From PR03 sp031362725 (GTDB lineage Bacteria > Myxococcota_A > UBA9160 > PR03): a DNA stretch of 23,893 nucleotides. The stretch is taken from assembly GCA_031362725.1 (NCBI GenBank), contig JANLTC010000330.1, forward strand, positions 1-23,893. The letters are read 5' to 3'. This document shows positions 1 through 6,320 of the stretch, piece by piece. Position 1 is the first letter of the stretch, and the number at the start of each line of letters is the position of its first letter. Position numbers and translations under genes: made by a program. The notes under the pieces are model-generated. The model worked only from the letters and a program-made list of their open reading frames with translations, ran no database searches and had not been told where the DNA came from.

Positions 1-569
1 CAGTGCGCAGCCGGCGCTTTGCAAATACCAACCCGAGCGCCACCGTGTCGGCCGACTTCGACGTCGCGACGCTGCTCGCCACGCCCTACATCGCGGCGCC
101 GCTGCGTGCCCACGACTGCGCGCCGGTCTGCGACGGCGCCGTCGCGGTGGTGCTGGTTGCGGGCGATCGCGCCCGGCAGGTCTGCAAACGACCCGCCTGG
201 ATCCGCGGCATCGATCACCGCATCGAGCCGCACGGGCTCGGCATGCGCGATCTCACCGTCTCCAAGTCGACGCGACTCGCGGGCGAGAAGGCGGGCGTCG
301 GCAGAGCCAAAGTAGACGTCGCGGAGCTGCACGCGCCGTTCTCGCATCAAGAGCCGATCCTGCGCGAAGCACTCGGACTCGGCGCAGGCGTCACGATCAA
401 TCCGTCGGGAGGCGCGCTCACCGCAAACCCGATGATGACCGCGGGTCTGATCCGCATCGGCGAGGCCGCGACGCGAATCTGGGACGGCAGCGCACAGCGA
501 GCCGTCGCACATGCAACCTCGGGCCCATGCCTGCAACAAAACCTCGTCTGCGTTCTGGAGGGTGAGTGA
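1..569 (+). CDS. Thiolase-fold (lipid-transfer/SCPx-like) protein, C-terminal part; 5' end outside window
   Basis: This is the last ~188 residues of a thiolase-superfamily protein whose start lies before the window; bases 1-2 belong to a preceding codon. The visible part covers the end of the N-terminal half (PLRAHDCAPVCDGAVAVV, the usual substrate-loop/DGA region) and the C-terminal half. It has ELHAPF, which keeps the thiolase HDAF-type His, then NPSGGALTANP and SGPCLQQN near the end. Family members carry out thiolysis, Claisen or retro-aldol reactions on acyl-CoAs in the cytosol. Its TGA stop overlaps the ATG of the next gene (TGATG), so the two are probably translationally coupled and may act as a pair. 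The nucleophilic Cys region lies outside the window, so activity cannot be judged. Confidence 0.85.
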   Translation, partial: VRSRRFANTNPSATVSADFDVATLLATPYIAAPLRAHDCAPVCDGAVAVVLVAGDRARQVCKRPAWIRGIDHRIEPHGLGMRDLTVSKSTRLAGEKAGVGRAKVDVAELHAPFSHQEPILREALGLGAGVTINPSGGALTANPMMTAGLIRIGEAATRIWDGSAQRAVAHATSGPCLQQNLVCVLEGE

Positions 570-1726
570 TGGCCGAGCGTTGCGCGATTGCCGGCATCGG
601 ACAGACCCACCACACCGCGCGTCGCGACGACGTGTCGATTGCGGGCTTGCTGCGCGAGGCGGCGACCCGCGCGCTCGACGACGCGGGCATGGACTGGCCC
701 GACATCGAAGCCGTCGTGGTCGGCAAGGCTCCCGACATGTTCGAGGGCGTGATGATGCCGGAGCTGTATCTCGCCGACGCGCTCGGCTGCAGCGGCAAGC
801 CGATGCTGCGCGTGCATACGGCCGGCAGTGTTGGCGGCACGACGGCGCTCGTCGCGGCAAGCCTCGTCCAGGCTGGTATCCACGAACGCGTCCTCACGGT
901 CGCGTTCGAGAAGCAATCGGAGAGCAACGCGATGTGGGCGCTCACGGTGAAGACGCCGCTACAGGCGTCGGTCGTCGCGGGCGCCGGCGGCTACTTCGCA
1001 CCGCTGGTGCGCTCGTACATGAACCGCTCGGGCGCACCCGACGACACCGGCATCCGCGTCGCACTGAAGGATCGCCGCAACGCGCTGAAGAATCCGTACG
1101 CGCACCTGCGTGATCCCAGCATGAACTTCGACACGATCGCGGGCTCGCCGATGCTGTGGGATCCGATCCGGCTGCACGAAGCGTGTCCGTCGTCCGACGG
1201 CGCCTGCGCGATGGTGCTCACCTCGGAACGAAGCCTGCGGAAGACCCAGTTCAAGCCTGCATGGATCCATGCGACGTCGATGCGCAGCGAGCCTACACAG
1301 TTTGCTGGCCAGGAGAAGGTCAACCCGCAAGCGGGTCGCGACTGTGCGAAGGACCTCTACGCGAAAGCGGGAATCACGGATCCGCGCAAACAGATCGACA
1401 TGGCCGAGATCTACGTGCCGTTCTCGTGGTTCGAGCCGATGTGGATGGAGAACCTGGGCTTCGCGAAGGTCGGCGAAGGTTGGAAGATGAGCTACGAAGG
1501 CGCGACCGCACTCGATGGCGACATGCCGGTCAACTGCTCGGGCGGCGTGCTGTCGAGCAACCCGATCGGTGCATCGGGCATGCTTCGCTTCGCCGAGGCC
1601 GCGATGCAGGTGCGTGGCCAGGCCGGCGAGCACCAGGTCGACGGCGCGAAGATCGCGCTGGGTCACGCCTACGGCGGCGGCTCGCAGTTCTTCTCGATGT
1701 GGATCGTCGGCAGCGCGAAACCGTAA
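569..1726 (+). CDS. Thiolase-fold protein without the usual active-site Cys (Ltp2-like aldolase candidate)
   Basis: A complete 385-residue thiolase-fold protein. The ATG at 569 is preferred over the GTG at 566 because GGAGG at 557-561 lies 7 nt upstream and the start overlaps the previous stop. The N-terminal half opens with CAIAGIGQT. Where thiolases have the nucleophile (CASG-like), this protein reads RVHTAGSVGG (residues 81-90) with no Cys. The HDAF-type His is replaced by Tyr282 (EIYVPFSW), and the C-terminal loop reads GHAYGGGSQF instead of a CxG. Steroid side-chain aldolases of the Ltp2 type also use Tyr at the His position, and normally work with a DUF35/MaoC-like partner; no partner is visible here, though one could lie upstream. 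Retro-aldol cleavage of a 3-hydroxyacyl-CoA is therefore an inference. Membership of the 'lipid-transfer protein/thiolase' family is secure. Confidence 0.88.
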   Translation: MAERCAIAGIGQTHHTARRDDVSIAGLLREAATRALDDAGMDWPDIEAVVVGKAPDMFEGVMMPELYLADALGCSGKPMLRVHTAGSVGGTTALVAASLVQAGIHERVLTVAFEKQSESNAMWALTVKTPLQASVVAGAGGYFAPLVRSYMNRSGAPDDTGIRVALKDRRNALKNPYAHLRDPSMNFDTIAGSPMLWDPIRLHEACPSSDGACAMVLTSERSLRKTQFKPAWIHATSMRSEPTQFAGQEKVNPQAGRDCAKDLYAKAGITDPRKQIDMAEIYVPFSWFEPMWMENLGFAKVGEGWKMSYEGATALDGDMPVNCSGGVLSSNPIGASGMLRFAEAAMQVRGQAGEHQVDGAKIALGHAYGGGSQFFSMWIVGSAKP

Positions 1727-1728
1727 CG

Positions 1729-3327
1729 ATGCACTTCAACCTCGCCGACCTCTTCGAGTCCGTCGCCGACGCCGTCCCTGAACGAACTGCTCTGGTGTGC
1801 GGCGACCAGCGACGCAGCTTTGCGCAGCTCGACCGGCGCGCGAATCAATGCGCGAACGCGCTCGTCTCGCGTGGCGTTGCAGCGGGCGACGTGGTCGGGC
1901 TCTACCTGATGAACGGCGCCGAGTACATCGAGGCGATGATCGGTTGCTTCAAGCTGCGCGCGGTCCCGGTGAACGTGAACTACCGCTACGTGGAGGACGA
2001 ACTGCAGTATCTGCTCGACGACGCGGATGCCGTCGCGGTGATCCATCACCGCAGCTTCGCGCCGCGACTCGCCGCGGTGCGCGATCGGCTCCCGCGACTG
2101 CGCGTCGTGCTCTCGGTGGACGACGAGAGCGGCGCAGATCTCAGCGCCGCGGGCTCGGAGGATTACGACTCGGCGCTTGCCGGCGCGAATACGACGCGCG
2201 CGTTCGAGGAGCGTTCGCCGGACGATCTGTTCATGCTCTACACCGGCGGCACGACGGGCATGCCGAAGGGCGTGATGTGGCGGCAGGAAGACATCTTCTT
2301 CGCCGGCATGCTCGGCGCGAACCCGATGGGCCCGCCGCCCGAGACGCCCGAGGACGTCGCCACGCGCGCCGCGGCCGGCGCCGCGAACGCGGGCATGACG
2401 GCGGCACCACTGATCCACGGCGCCGCGCAGCTCGGCACCTTCATCGCGTTGCTCCAGGGCTGGAAGGCGTGTCTCGCGCCGCGCTTCGAGCCGCACGCGA
2501 TCTGGCAGACGGTGCAGGACGAGAAGGTGCTCTCGCTGTCGATCGTCGGCGACGCAATGGCGCGTCCGCTGGCCGAGGCGCTCGGTGAACGCGCCTACGA
2601 CCTCTCCGGTTTCTTCGTGATGGGATCCGCGGGCGCGGTCTGGACGCAGCCGGTGAAGGACCAACTGAAAGCGAAGCTCCCCAACCTCGCGCTGCTCGAC
2701 AACTTCGGCGCGTCCGAGACTGGCGCGCAGGGCATGGACGCCGGCGGCGTGCACGCCGAGGGCGGTATCCGCTTCCGGATGAATGCCAACACCGTCGTGC
2801 TGGGCGACGACGACCGCGCGATCGAGCCCGGCTCCGGTGTAACGGGCCGCCTCGCGATGCGCGGTCGCGTGCCGCTCGGCTACTGGAAGGACCCGGCGAA
2901 GAGCGCCCGCACCTTCGTCACGATCGACGGCGTGCGCCACGTGCTGATCGGCGACCTCGCGCGTCCCGAGGCGGATGGAACCGTCACCGTATTCGGTCGC
3001 GGCTCGCAGTGCATCAACTCGGGTGGCGAGAAGATCTTCCCCGAAGAAGTCGAGGGCGCGCTGAAGTCGCATCCCGACGTCTTCGACGCGGTCGTCGTCG
3101 GGATTCCCGACGCCCGCTTCGGCGAAGCGGTGGCGGCGTTGATCCAGCTGCGGCCCGGCCGCAGCGCGGCGCCCGACGACGTGATCGCGCATTGCCGCAA
3201 GCACGTCGCCGGCTACAAGGCGCCGCGCTTGCTGCACGTCGTGCCGGAGATCGTCCGCTCGCCGAGCGGCAAACCCGACTATCCGTGGGCGAAGAAGGTC
3301 GCGACCGAAGCCACGGCCAAGCACTGA
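1729..3327 (+). CDS. Acyl-CoA synthetase (AMP-forming, FadD19-like)
   Basis: A 532-residue ANL-superfamily acyl-CoA ligase that would activate a carboxylic acid to its CoA thioester via an acyl-adenylate. The P-loop YTGGTTGMPKG spans 171-181, GASETG is near 327-332, IGDLA with Asp409 lies before the hinge, and the C-terminal domain holds INSGGEKIFPEEVE and a catalytic-type Lys515 (PSGKPDY). Length is normal for the family. The N-terminus (NLADLFESVADAVPERTALV) and NVNYRYVEDEL resemble the FadD19-type synthetases of actinobacterial sterol side-chain catabolism, but substrate cannot be read from sequence. The ATG lies 2 bp after the previous stop, with no strong ribosome-binding site of its own, which suggests coupling to the thiolase gene. 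Confidence 0.93.
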   Translation: MHFNLADLFESVADAVPERTALVCGDQRRSFAQLDRRANQCANALVSRGVAAGDVVGLYLMNGAEYIEAMIGCFKLRAVPVNVNYRYVEDELQYLLDDADAVAVIHHRSFAPRLAAVRDRLPRLRVVLSVDDESGADLSAAGSEDYDSALAGANTTRAFEERSPDDLFMLYTGGTTGMPKGVMWRQEDIFFAGMLGANPMGPPPETPEDVATRAAAGAANAGMTAAPLIHGAAQLGTFIALLQGWKACLAPRFEPHAIWQTVQDEKVLSLSIVGDAMARPLAEALGERAYDLSGFFVMGSAGAVWTQPVKDQLKAKLPNLALLDNFGASETGAQGMDAGGVHAEGGIRFRMNANTVVLGDDDRAIEPGSGVTGRLAMRGRVPLGYWKDPAKSARTFVTIDGVRHVLIGDLARPEADGTVTVFGRGSQCINSGGEKIFPEEVEGALKSHPDVFDAVVVGIPDARFGEAVAALIQLRPGRSAAPDDVIAHCRKHVAGYKAPRLLHVVPEIVRSPSGKPDYPWAKKVATEATAKH

Positions 3328-3338
3328 GGAGATACGCG

Positions 3339-4889
3339 ATGGCGGATCATGGGTTCTGGAATTACGCAGCGAAGGATCCGAAGGCGCTCGCGTTGGCCCT
3401 GCCCGACGGGAGCGAGTGGACGCGTGGCGAACTCGTCGCATCGTGCAATCGCATCGTGCACGGACTGCGTGCGCTCGGGCTCGGCAAGGGCGACGTCGTC
3501 GCCGCGGTGCTGCCGAACGACGCGGCGATCATCGAGCTGTATCTCGCCGTCGCACAGGCCGGCATGTACCTCGTTCCGGTCAACTGGCACCTCACGGCAC
3601 CCGAGATTGCGTACATCGTGCAGGATTCCGAGGCGAAGGTGCTCGTCGCGCACGAGCGCTTCGCGGATGCCTGCAGCAAGGCCGCAGCGGAGCTGGACTT
3701 CCCGGCGGAGCGACGCTTCGCGGTCGGCGCGATCGACGGCTTCCGCCCGTTTGCGGAGCTGTCCGCCGGCCAGCCGGACACGGCGCCGACCGATCGCGCC
3801 GCCGGTGCGGTGATGAACTACACGTCGGGTACGACGGGTCGTCCGAAGGGCGTGCGCCGCCCGCTGCCGCCGATCGACCCCGACACCGCAGCGACGCTCG
3901 GCACCGGCTTCTTCGCGATGTTCGGCGTGAAGGCCGAGGACGGCAACGTCCATCTCTGCGGATCGCCGCTCTACCACACCGCAGTGTTGGTGTTCTCGTC
4001 GACGTCGCTGCACTTCGGCCACGCGGTCGTGCTGATGGAACGCTGGACGCCCGAGCTGTGCCTCGAGGCGATCGAGAAGTACCGCGTCTCGACGAGTCAC
4101 ATGGTACCGACGCAGTTCCACCGGCTGCTCGCGCTGCCGGAGGACGTGCGCAAACGCTACGACGTCTCGTCGACGCGCTGCATGGTGCACGCCGCGGCGC
4201 CGTGTCCGGTGGACGTGAAGAAGCGCATGATCGAGTGGTGGGGCCCCGCGATCTGCGAGTACTACGCGGCGACCGAAGGTGGCGGCACGCTCGTCGCAGC
4301 CGAAGAGTGGATGACGAAGCCCGGCACCGTCGGGCGCGCCTGGCCCGGCGCCGAGATCCGCATCTACGACGACGCCGGCAAGCAGCTCCCAGCCGGCCAG
4401 ATCGGCACCGTGTACATGAAACTCGGCGCGGCCGACTTCGAGTACTACAAGGACAAGGACAAGACCCGCAAGAACCGCATCGAGAACTTCTTCACAGTTG
4501 GCGACATCGGCGTGCTCGACGAGGACGGCTATCTGTTCCTCCGCGATCGCAAGGCCGACATGATCATCTCGGGCGGCGTCAACATCTATCCCGCCGAGAT
4601 CGAGTGCGAGTTTCTGTCACATCCGAAGGTCGGCGACGTCGCGGTGTTCGGCATCCCGCACGAAGAGTGGGGCGAGGAGGTGCGGGCGGTCGTTGAGCCC
4701 GCGGCCGGGGTCGAGCCCGGTCCCGCACTCGAGCGCGAACTGCTGGACTGGTGCAAGGACCGCCTCGCAAAGTTCAAGACGCCCAAGAAGATCGACTTCA
4801 TCGCCGAGATGCCGCGCGATCCCAACGGCAAACTCTACAAGCGCAAACTCCGCGACCCGCACTGGGCCGGTCGCGAGAGGGCCATCTAG
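3339..4889 (+). CDS. Acyl-CoA synthetase (AMP-forming), second copy
   Basis: A 516-residue AMP-forming acyl-CoA synthetase, clearly different from its upstream neighbour. The P-loop YTSGTTGRPKG begins at residue 161, YYAATEGGG has Glu313, GDIGVLDEDGYLFLRDR marks the hinge region, ISGGVNIYPAEIE opens the C-terminal domain, and Lys498 (PNGKLYKRKLR) is the expected adenylation Lys. The start is supported by GAGGAGA at 3326-3332, overlapping the previous stop, about 6 nt before ATG 3339. Two different ligases side by side suggest two substrates or two stages of one pathway, such as side-chain and ring fragments. The stop TAG lies inside TCTAGATG, the left copy of a direct repeat that brackets the following small repeat element. 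Confidence 0.93.
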   Translation: MADHGFWNYAAKDPKALALALPDGSEWTRGELVASCNRIVHGLRALGLGKGDVVAAVLPNDAAIIELYLAVAQAGMYLVPVNWHLTAPEIAYIVQDSEAKVLVAHERFADACSKAAAELDFPAERRFAVGAIDGFRPFAELSAGQPDTAPTDRAAGAVMNYTSGTTGRPKGVRRPLPPIDPDTAATLGTGFFAMFGVKAEDGNVHLCGSPLYHTAVLVFSSTSLHFGHAVVLMERWTPELCLEAIEKYRVSTSHMVPTQFHRLLALPEDVRKRYDVSSTRCMVHAAAPCPVDVKKRMIEWWGPAICEYYAATEGGGTLVAAEEWMTKPGTVGRAWPGAEIRIYDDAGKQLPAGQIGTVYMKLGAADFEYYKDKDKTRKNRIENFFTVGDIGVLDEDGYLFLRDRKADMIISGGVNIYPAEIECEFLSHPKVGDVAVFGIPHEEWGEEVRAVVEPAAGVEPGPALERELLDWCKDRLAKFKTPKKIDFIAEMPRDPNGKLYKRKLRDPHWAGRERAI

Positions 4890-4927
4890 ATGAACCTCGC
4901 CGCTCGCCTACGGCTCGCTACGCGGGA
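4890..4927 (-). repeat. Dispersed intergenic repeat, copy A (inverted relative to copies B and C)
   Basis: The reverse complement of this 38-bp stretch matches copy C (starting at 6212) at 35 of 38 positions. It contains TCCCGCGTAGCGAGCC, then two variable bases, then AGGCGAGCGGCGA, and ends TTCAT. A CCAACC motif lies 17 nt before it on the minus strand (GGTTGG at 4945-4950), as also seen before copies B and C at 13-22 nt. The copy fills the gap between two operon genes. No transposase is nearby, so it resembles a REP or MITE-like element. Confidence 0.75.
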
Positions 4928-4958
4928 AGCGGAGACCGCGCTTCGGTTGGAGCTCTAG
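4890..4958 (+). other. 22-codon open frame created by repeat copy A (possible leader/upstream ORF)
   Basis: An ATG at 4890, directly after the synthetase stop, opens a 22-codon frame ending in TAG at 4956-4958, directly before the dehydrogenase ATG. AGAGG at 4876-4880 would suit this ATG, while the dehydrogenase start has its own TTGGAG at 4947-4952 inside the inserted DNA. The frame begins M-N-L-A-A-R-L-R-L-A-T-R; antisense readings of copies B and C also start with ATG and give closely similar peptides. The differences between copies are mostly amino-acid changing, which argues against selection on the peptide. It may still be translated as a coupling bridge, but no protein function is claimed. 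Confidence 0.3.
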
Positions 4959-6098
4959 ATGGACTTTGCCTTCAGTGATGAGCAGGACGAGTTTCGTTCG
5001 GTGGTGCGGCGCTTTCTCGAGGAGCGTTGGTCCACGGCGGAAGTGCGGAAGCTCGCGGAGACCGACGCGGGTTTCGATCGCGGTACCTGGAAGCAGATGG
5101 CCGCGGAGCTCGGGCTGCAGGGACTCGCGTTGCCCGAGGCCGTTGGTGGACAGGGCTTCAGCTTCATCGAACTCGGAATTGCGCTCGAAGAGATGGGGCG
5201 ACAGCTTGCCGGAGGACCGTTCCTCGCGAGCGCGGTCGTTGCGGCGCACGCGATCCAGCACGCCGCGACTGCCGCCCTGTGCGCCGAGTTGCTGCCCGGC
5301 CTCGCGAGCGGCGAGACGATCGCGACGCTCGCGCTGCTCGAAGCCTCGGGTCGCCACGATGCGGCAGCCATCGCCACCACCTGCACGCGCAGCGGCAACG
5401 GCTGGCGGGTCGCCGGTCGCAAGATCGCCGTACTCGACGCGCAGAACGCCGACCTGCTCGTGGTAGCGGCGCGCGAAGCCGGTTCGCTCGGCGAGGCCGG
5501 CATCTCGCTCCTCCTGGTGCGCACGGGCGCCGCGGGGGTCGTCGTGAGGCCGACGGATGGGCTCGACCTCGCGCGCAAGCTCGGCGCGGTGGAATTGACG
5601 GATGCGCCCGCGACGCTACTCGGTGACGCCGGATCCGCGTGGCCCGCGCTCGCACGCACTCTCGATCTCGCGGCGATCGCCGTTGCCGCGGAGTCGGTGG
5701 GCGCTACGGCGCGCTGTCTCGAGATGGCGGTCGGATACGCGAAGTCGCGCATCCAATTCGCGCGCCCGATCGGCTCGTTCCAGGCGATCAAGCACAAGAC
5801 CGCCGAGGTGATGCTCGAACTGGAGTCGGCGCGCTCGGCCGCCTATTGGTCGTGGTGGGTCGCGGCGCAGCCCGAAGGCCCGGCGGCGGATCTCGCCGAG
5901 GCCGCGAGCGTCGCGAAGGCCACCTGCAACGATGCCTTCCTGCGCGCGGCCGCCGAGAACGTCCACATCCATGGCGGCGTCGGCTTCACGTGGGAGTTCG
6001 ACTGCCATCTCTACTACCGGCGCGCGAAGACGGCCGAGTTCCTGTTCGGCGATCCGATCTGGCACCGCGCCCGCCTCGCCACGCACCTCGGTTTCTGA
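4959..6098 (+). CDS. Acyl-CoA dehydrogenase
   Basis: A 379-residue acyl-CoA dehydrogenase, an FAD enzyme that makes the alpha-beta double bond in acyl-CoAs and passes electrons to ETF. The N-terminal helical domain begins DFAFSDEQDEFRSVVRRFL, the middle beta-domain is rather divergent (the usual TEPxxGSD motif is not obvious), and the C-terminal domain has FARPIGSFQAIKHK and IHGGVGFTWEFD followed by YYRRAK, all typical. TTGGAG at 4947-4952 supports the ATG at 4959. It is the last enzyme of the upstream acyl-CoA operon but is separated from it by a 69-bp inserted repeat. The weak middle motif raises the possibility that it is the less active partner of a heteromeric dehydrogenase, as known for steroid side-chain FadE pairs; no adjacent partner is present. 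Confidence 0.9.
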   Translation: MDFAFSDEQDEFRSVVRRFLEERWSTAEVRKLAETDAGFDRGTWKQMAAELGLQGLALPEAVGGQGFSFIELGIALEEMGRQLAGGPFLASAVVAAHAIQHAATAALCAELLPGLASGETIATLALLEASGRHDAAAIATTCTRSGNGWRVAGRKIAVLDAQNADLLVVAAREAGSLGEAGISLLLVRTGAAGVVVRPTDGLDLARKLGAVELTDAPATLLGDAGSAWPALARTLDLAAIAVAAESVGATARCLEMAVGYAKSRIQFARPIGSFQAIKHKTAEVMLELESARSAAYWSWWVAAQPEGPAADLAEAASVAKATCNDAFLRAAAENVHIHGGVGFTWEFDCHLYYRRAKTAEFLFGDPIWHRARLATHLGF

Positions 6099-6131
6099 AG
6101 CCACCAACCCTTGGCGCGAGCACCACGTCCT

Positions 6132-6179
6132 TCCCGCGTAGCGAGCCAAAGGCGAGCGGCGACATCCATAAGGCTCGCG
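6132..6179 (+). repeat. Dispersed intergenic repeat, copy B
   Basis: The first 32 bp (6132-6163) are identical to 6212-6243, and the whole 48 bp match copy C at 45 positions. It contains TCCCGCGTAGCGAGCC, AA, AGGCGAGCGGCGA and ends CATAAGGCTCGCG. The motif GCGAGC occurs twice inside each unit. It starts 34 bp after the dehydrogenase stop and exactly 80 bp before copy C. CCAACC lies upstream at 6104-6109. Confidence 0.85.
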
Positions 6180-6211
6180 GTCGACACAGCACCCAACCCG
6201 GATCCCCATCG

Positions 6212-6259
6212 TCCCGCGTAGCGAGCCAAAGGCGAGCGGCGACGTTCATAAGGCCCGCG
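6212..6259 (+). repeat. Dispersed intergenic repeat, copy C
   Basis: The second direct copy, 80 bp after copy B, with only three differences over 48 bp, all in the last 16 bases. CCAACC lies upstream at 6193-6198. It matches inverted copy A at 35 of 38 positions. The DNA between B and C (6180-6211) is unrelated to the sequence after C, so this is not a simple 80-bp tandem duplication. Confidence 0.85.
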
Positions 6260-6274
6260 AGCGGCGAGACTCAT
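6257..6274 (+). repeat. Partial repeat copy D (3' half only)
   Basis: The 18 bases GCGAGCGGCGAGACTCAT match the corresponding end of copy A at 16 positions and directly adjoin copy C. Its last bases include the ATG at 6273, which argues that this ATG is repeat-derived and not the true start of the next gene. Confidence 0.5.
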
Positions 6275-6320
6275 GCGTTGCCGGACGCGGTCCGATCAGG
6301 GAGCCGGGCGGGAGGTGGCG

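Larger units (their letters stand above)
4885..4961. repeat. 8-bp direct duplication TCTAGATG flanking a 61-bp insert
   Basis: TCTAGATG occurs at 4885-4892 and again at 4954-4961, exactly bracketing 61 bp that contains repeat copy A. The left copy carries the stop of the upstream acyl-CoA synthetase, and the right copy carries the start codon of the acyl-CoA dehydrogenase. Collapsing the two copies would restore a single TAG-ATG stop/start junction. CTAG is generally under-represented in bacterial genomes, so two exact 8-mers at these positions are unlikely to be chance. Reading this as a target-site duplication is inference. Confidence 0.55.

Noticed and set aside
1669..3441. A 590-codon minus-strand open frame over the first acyl-CoA synthetase
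   Set aside because: No motif, Arg/His-rich, and fully opposite a well-supported gene.
6273..6320. Upstream ATG for the MshEN protein
   Set aside because: It falls at the edge of a partial repeat copy and lacks a ribosome-binding site; GGGAGG supports the GTG at 6321.
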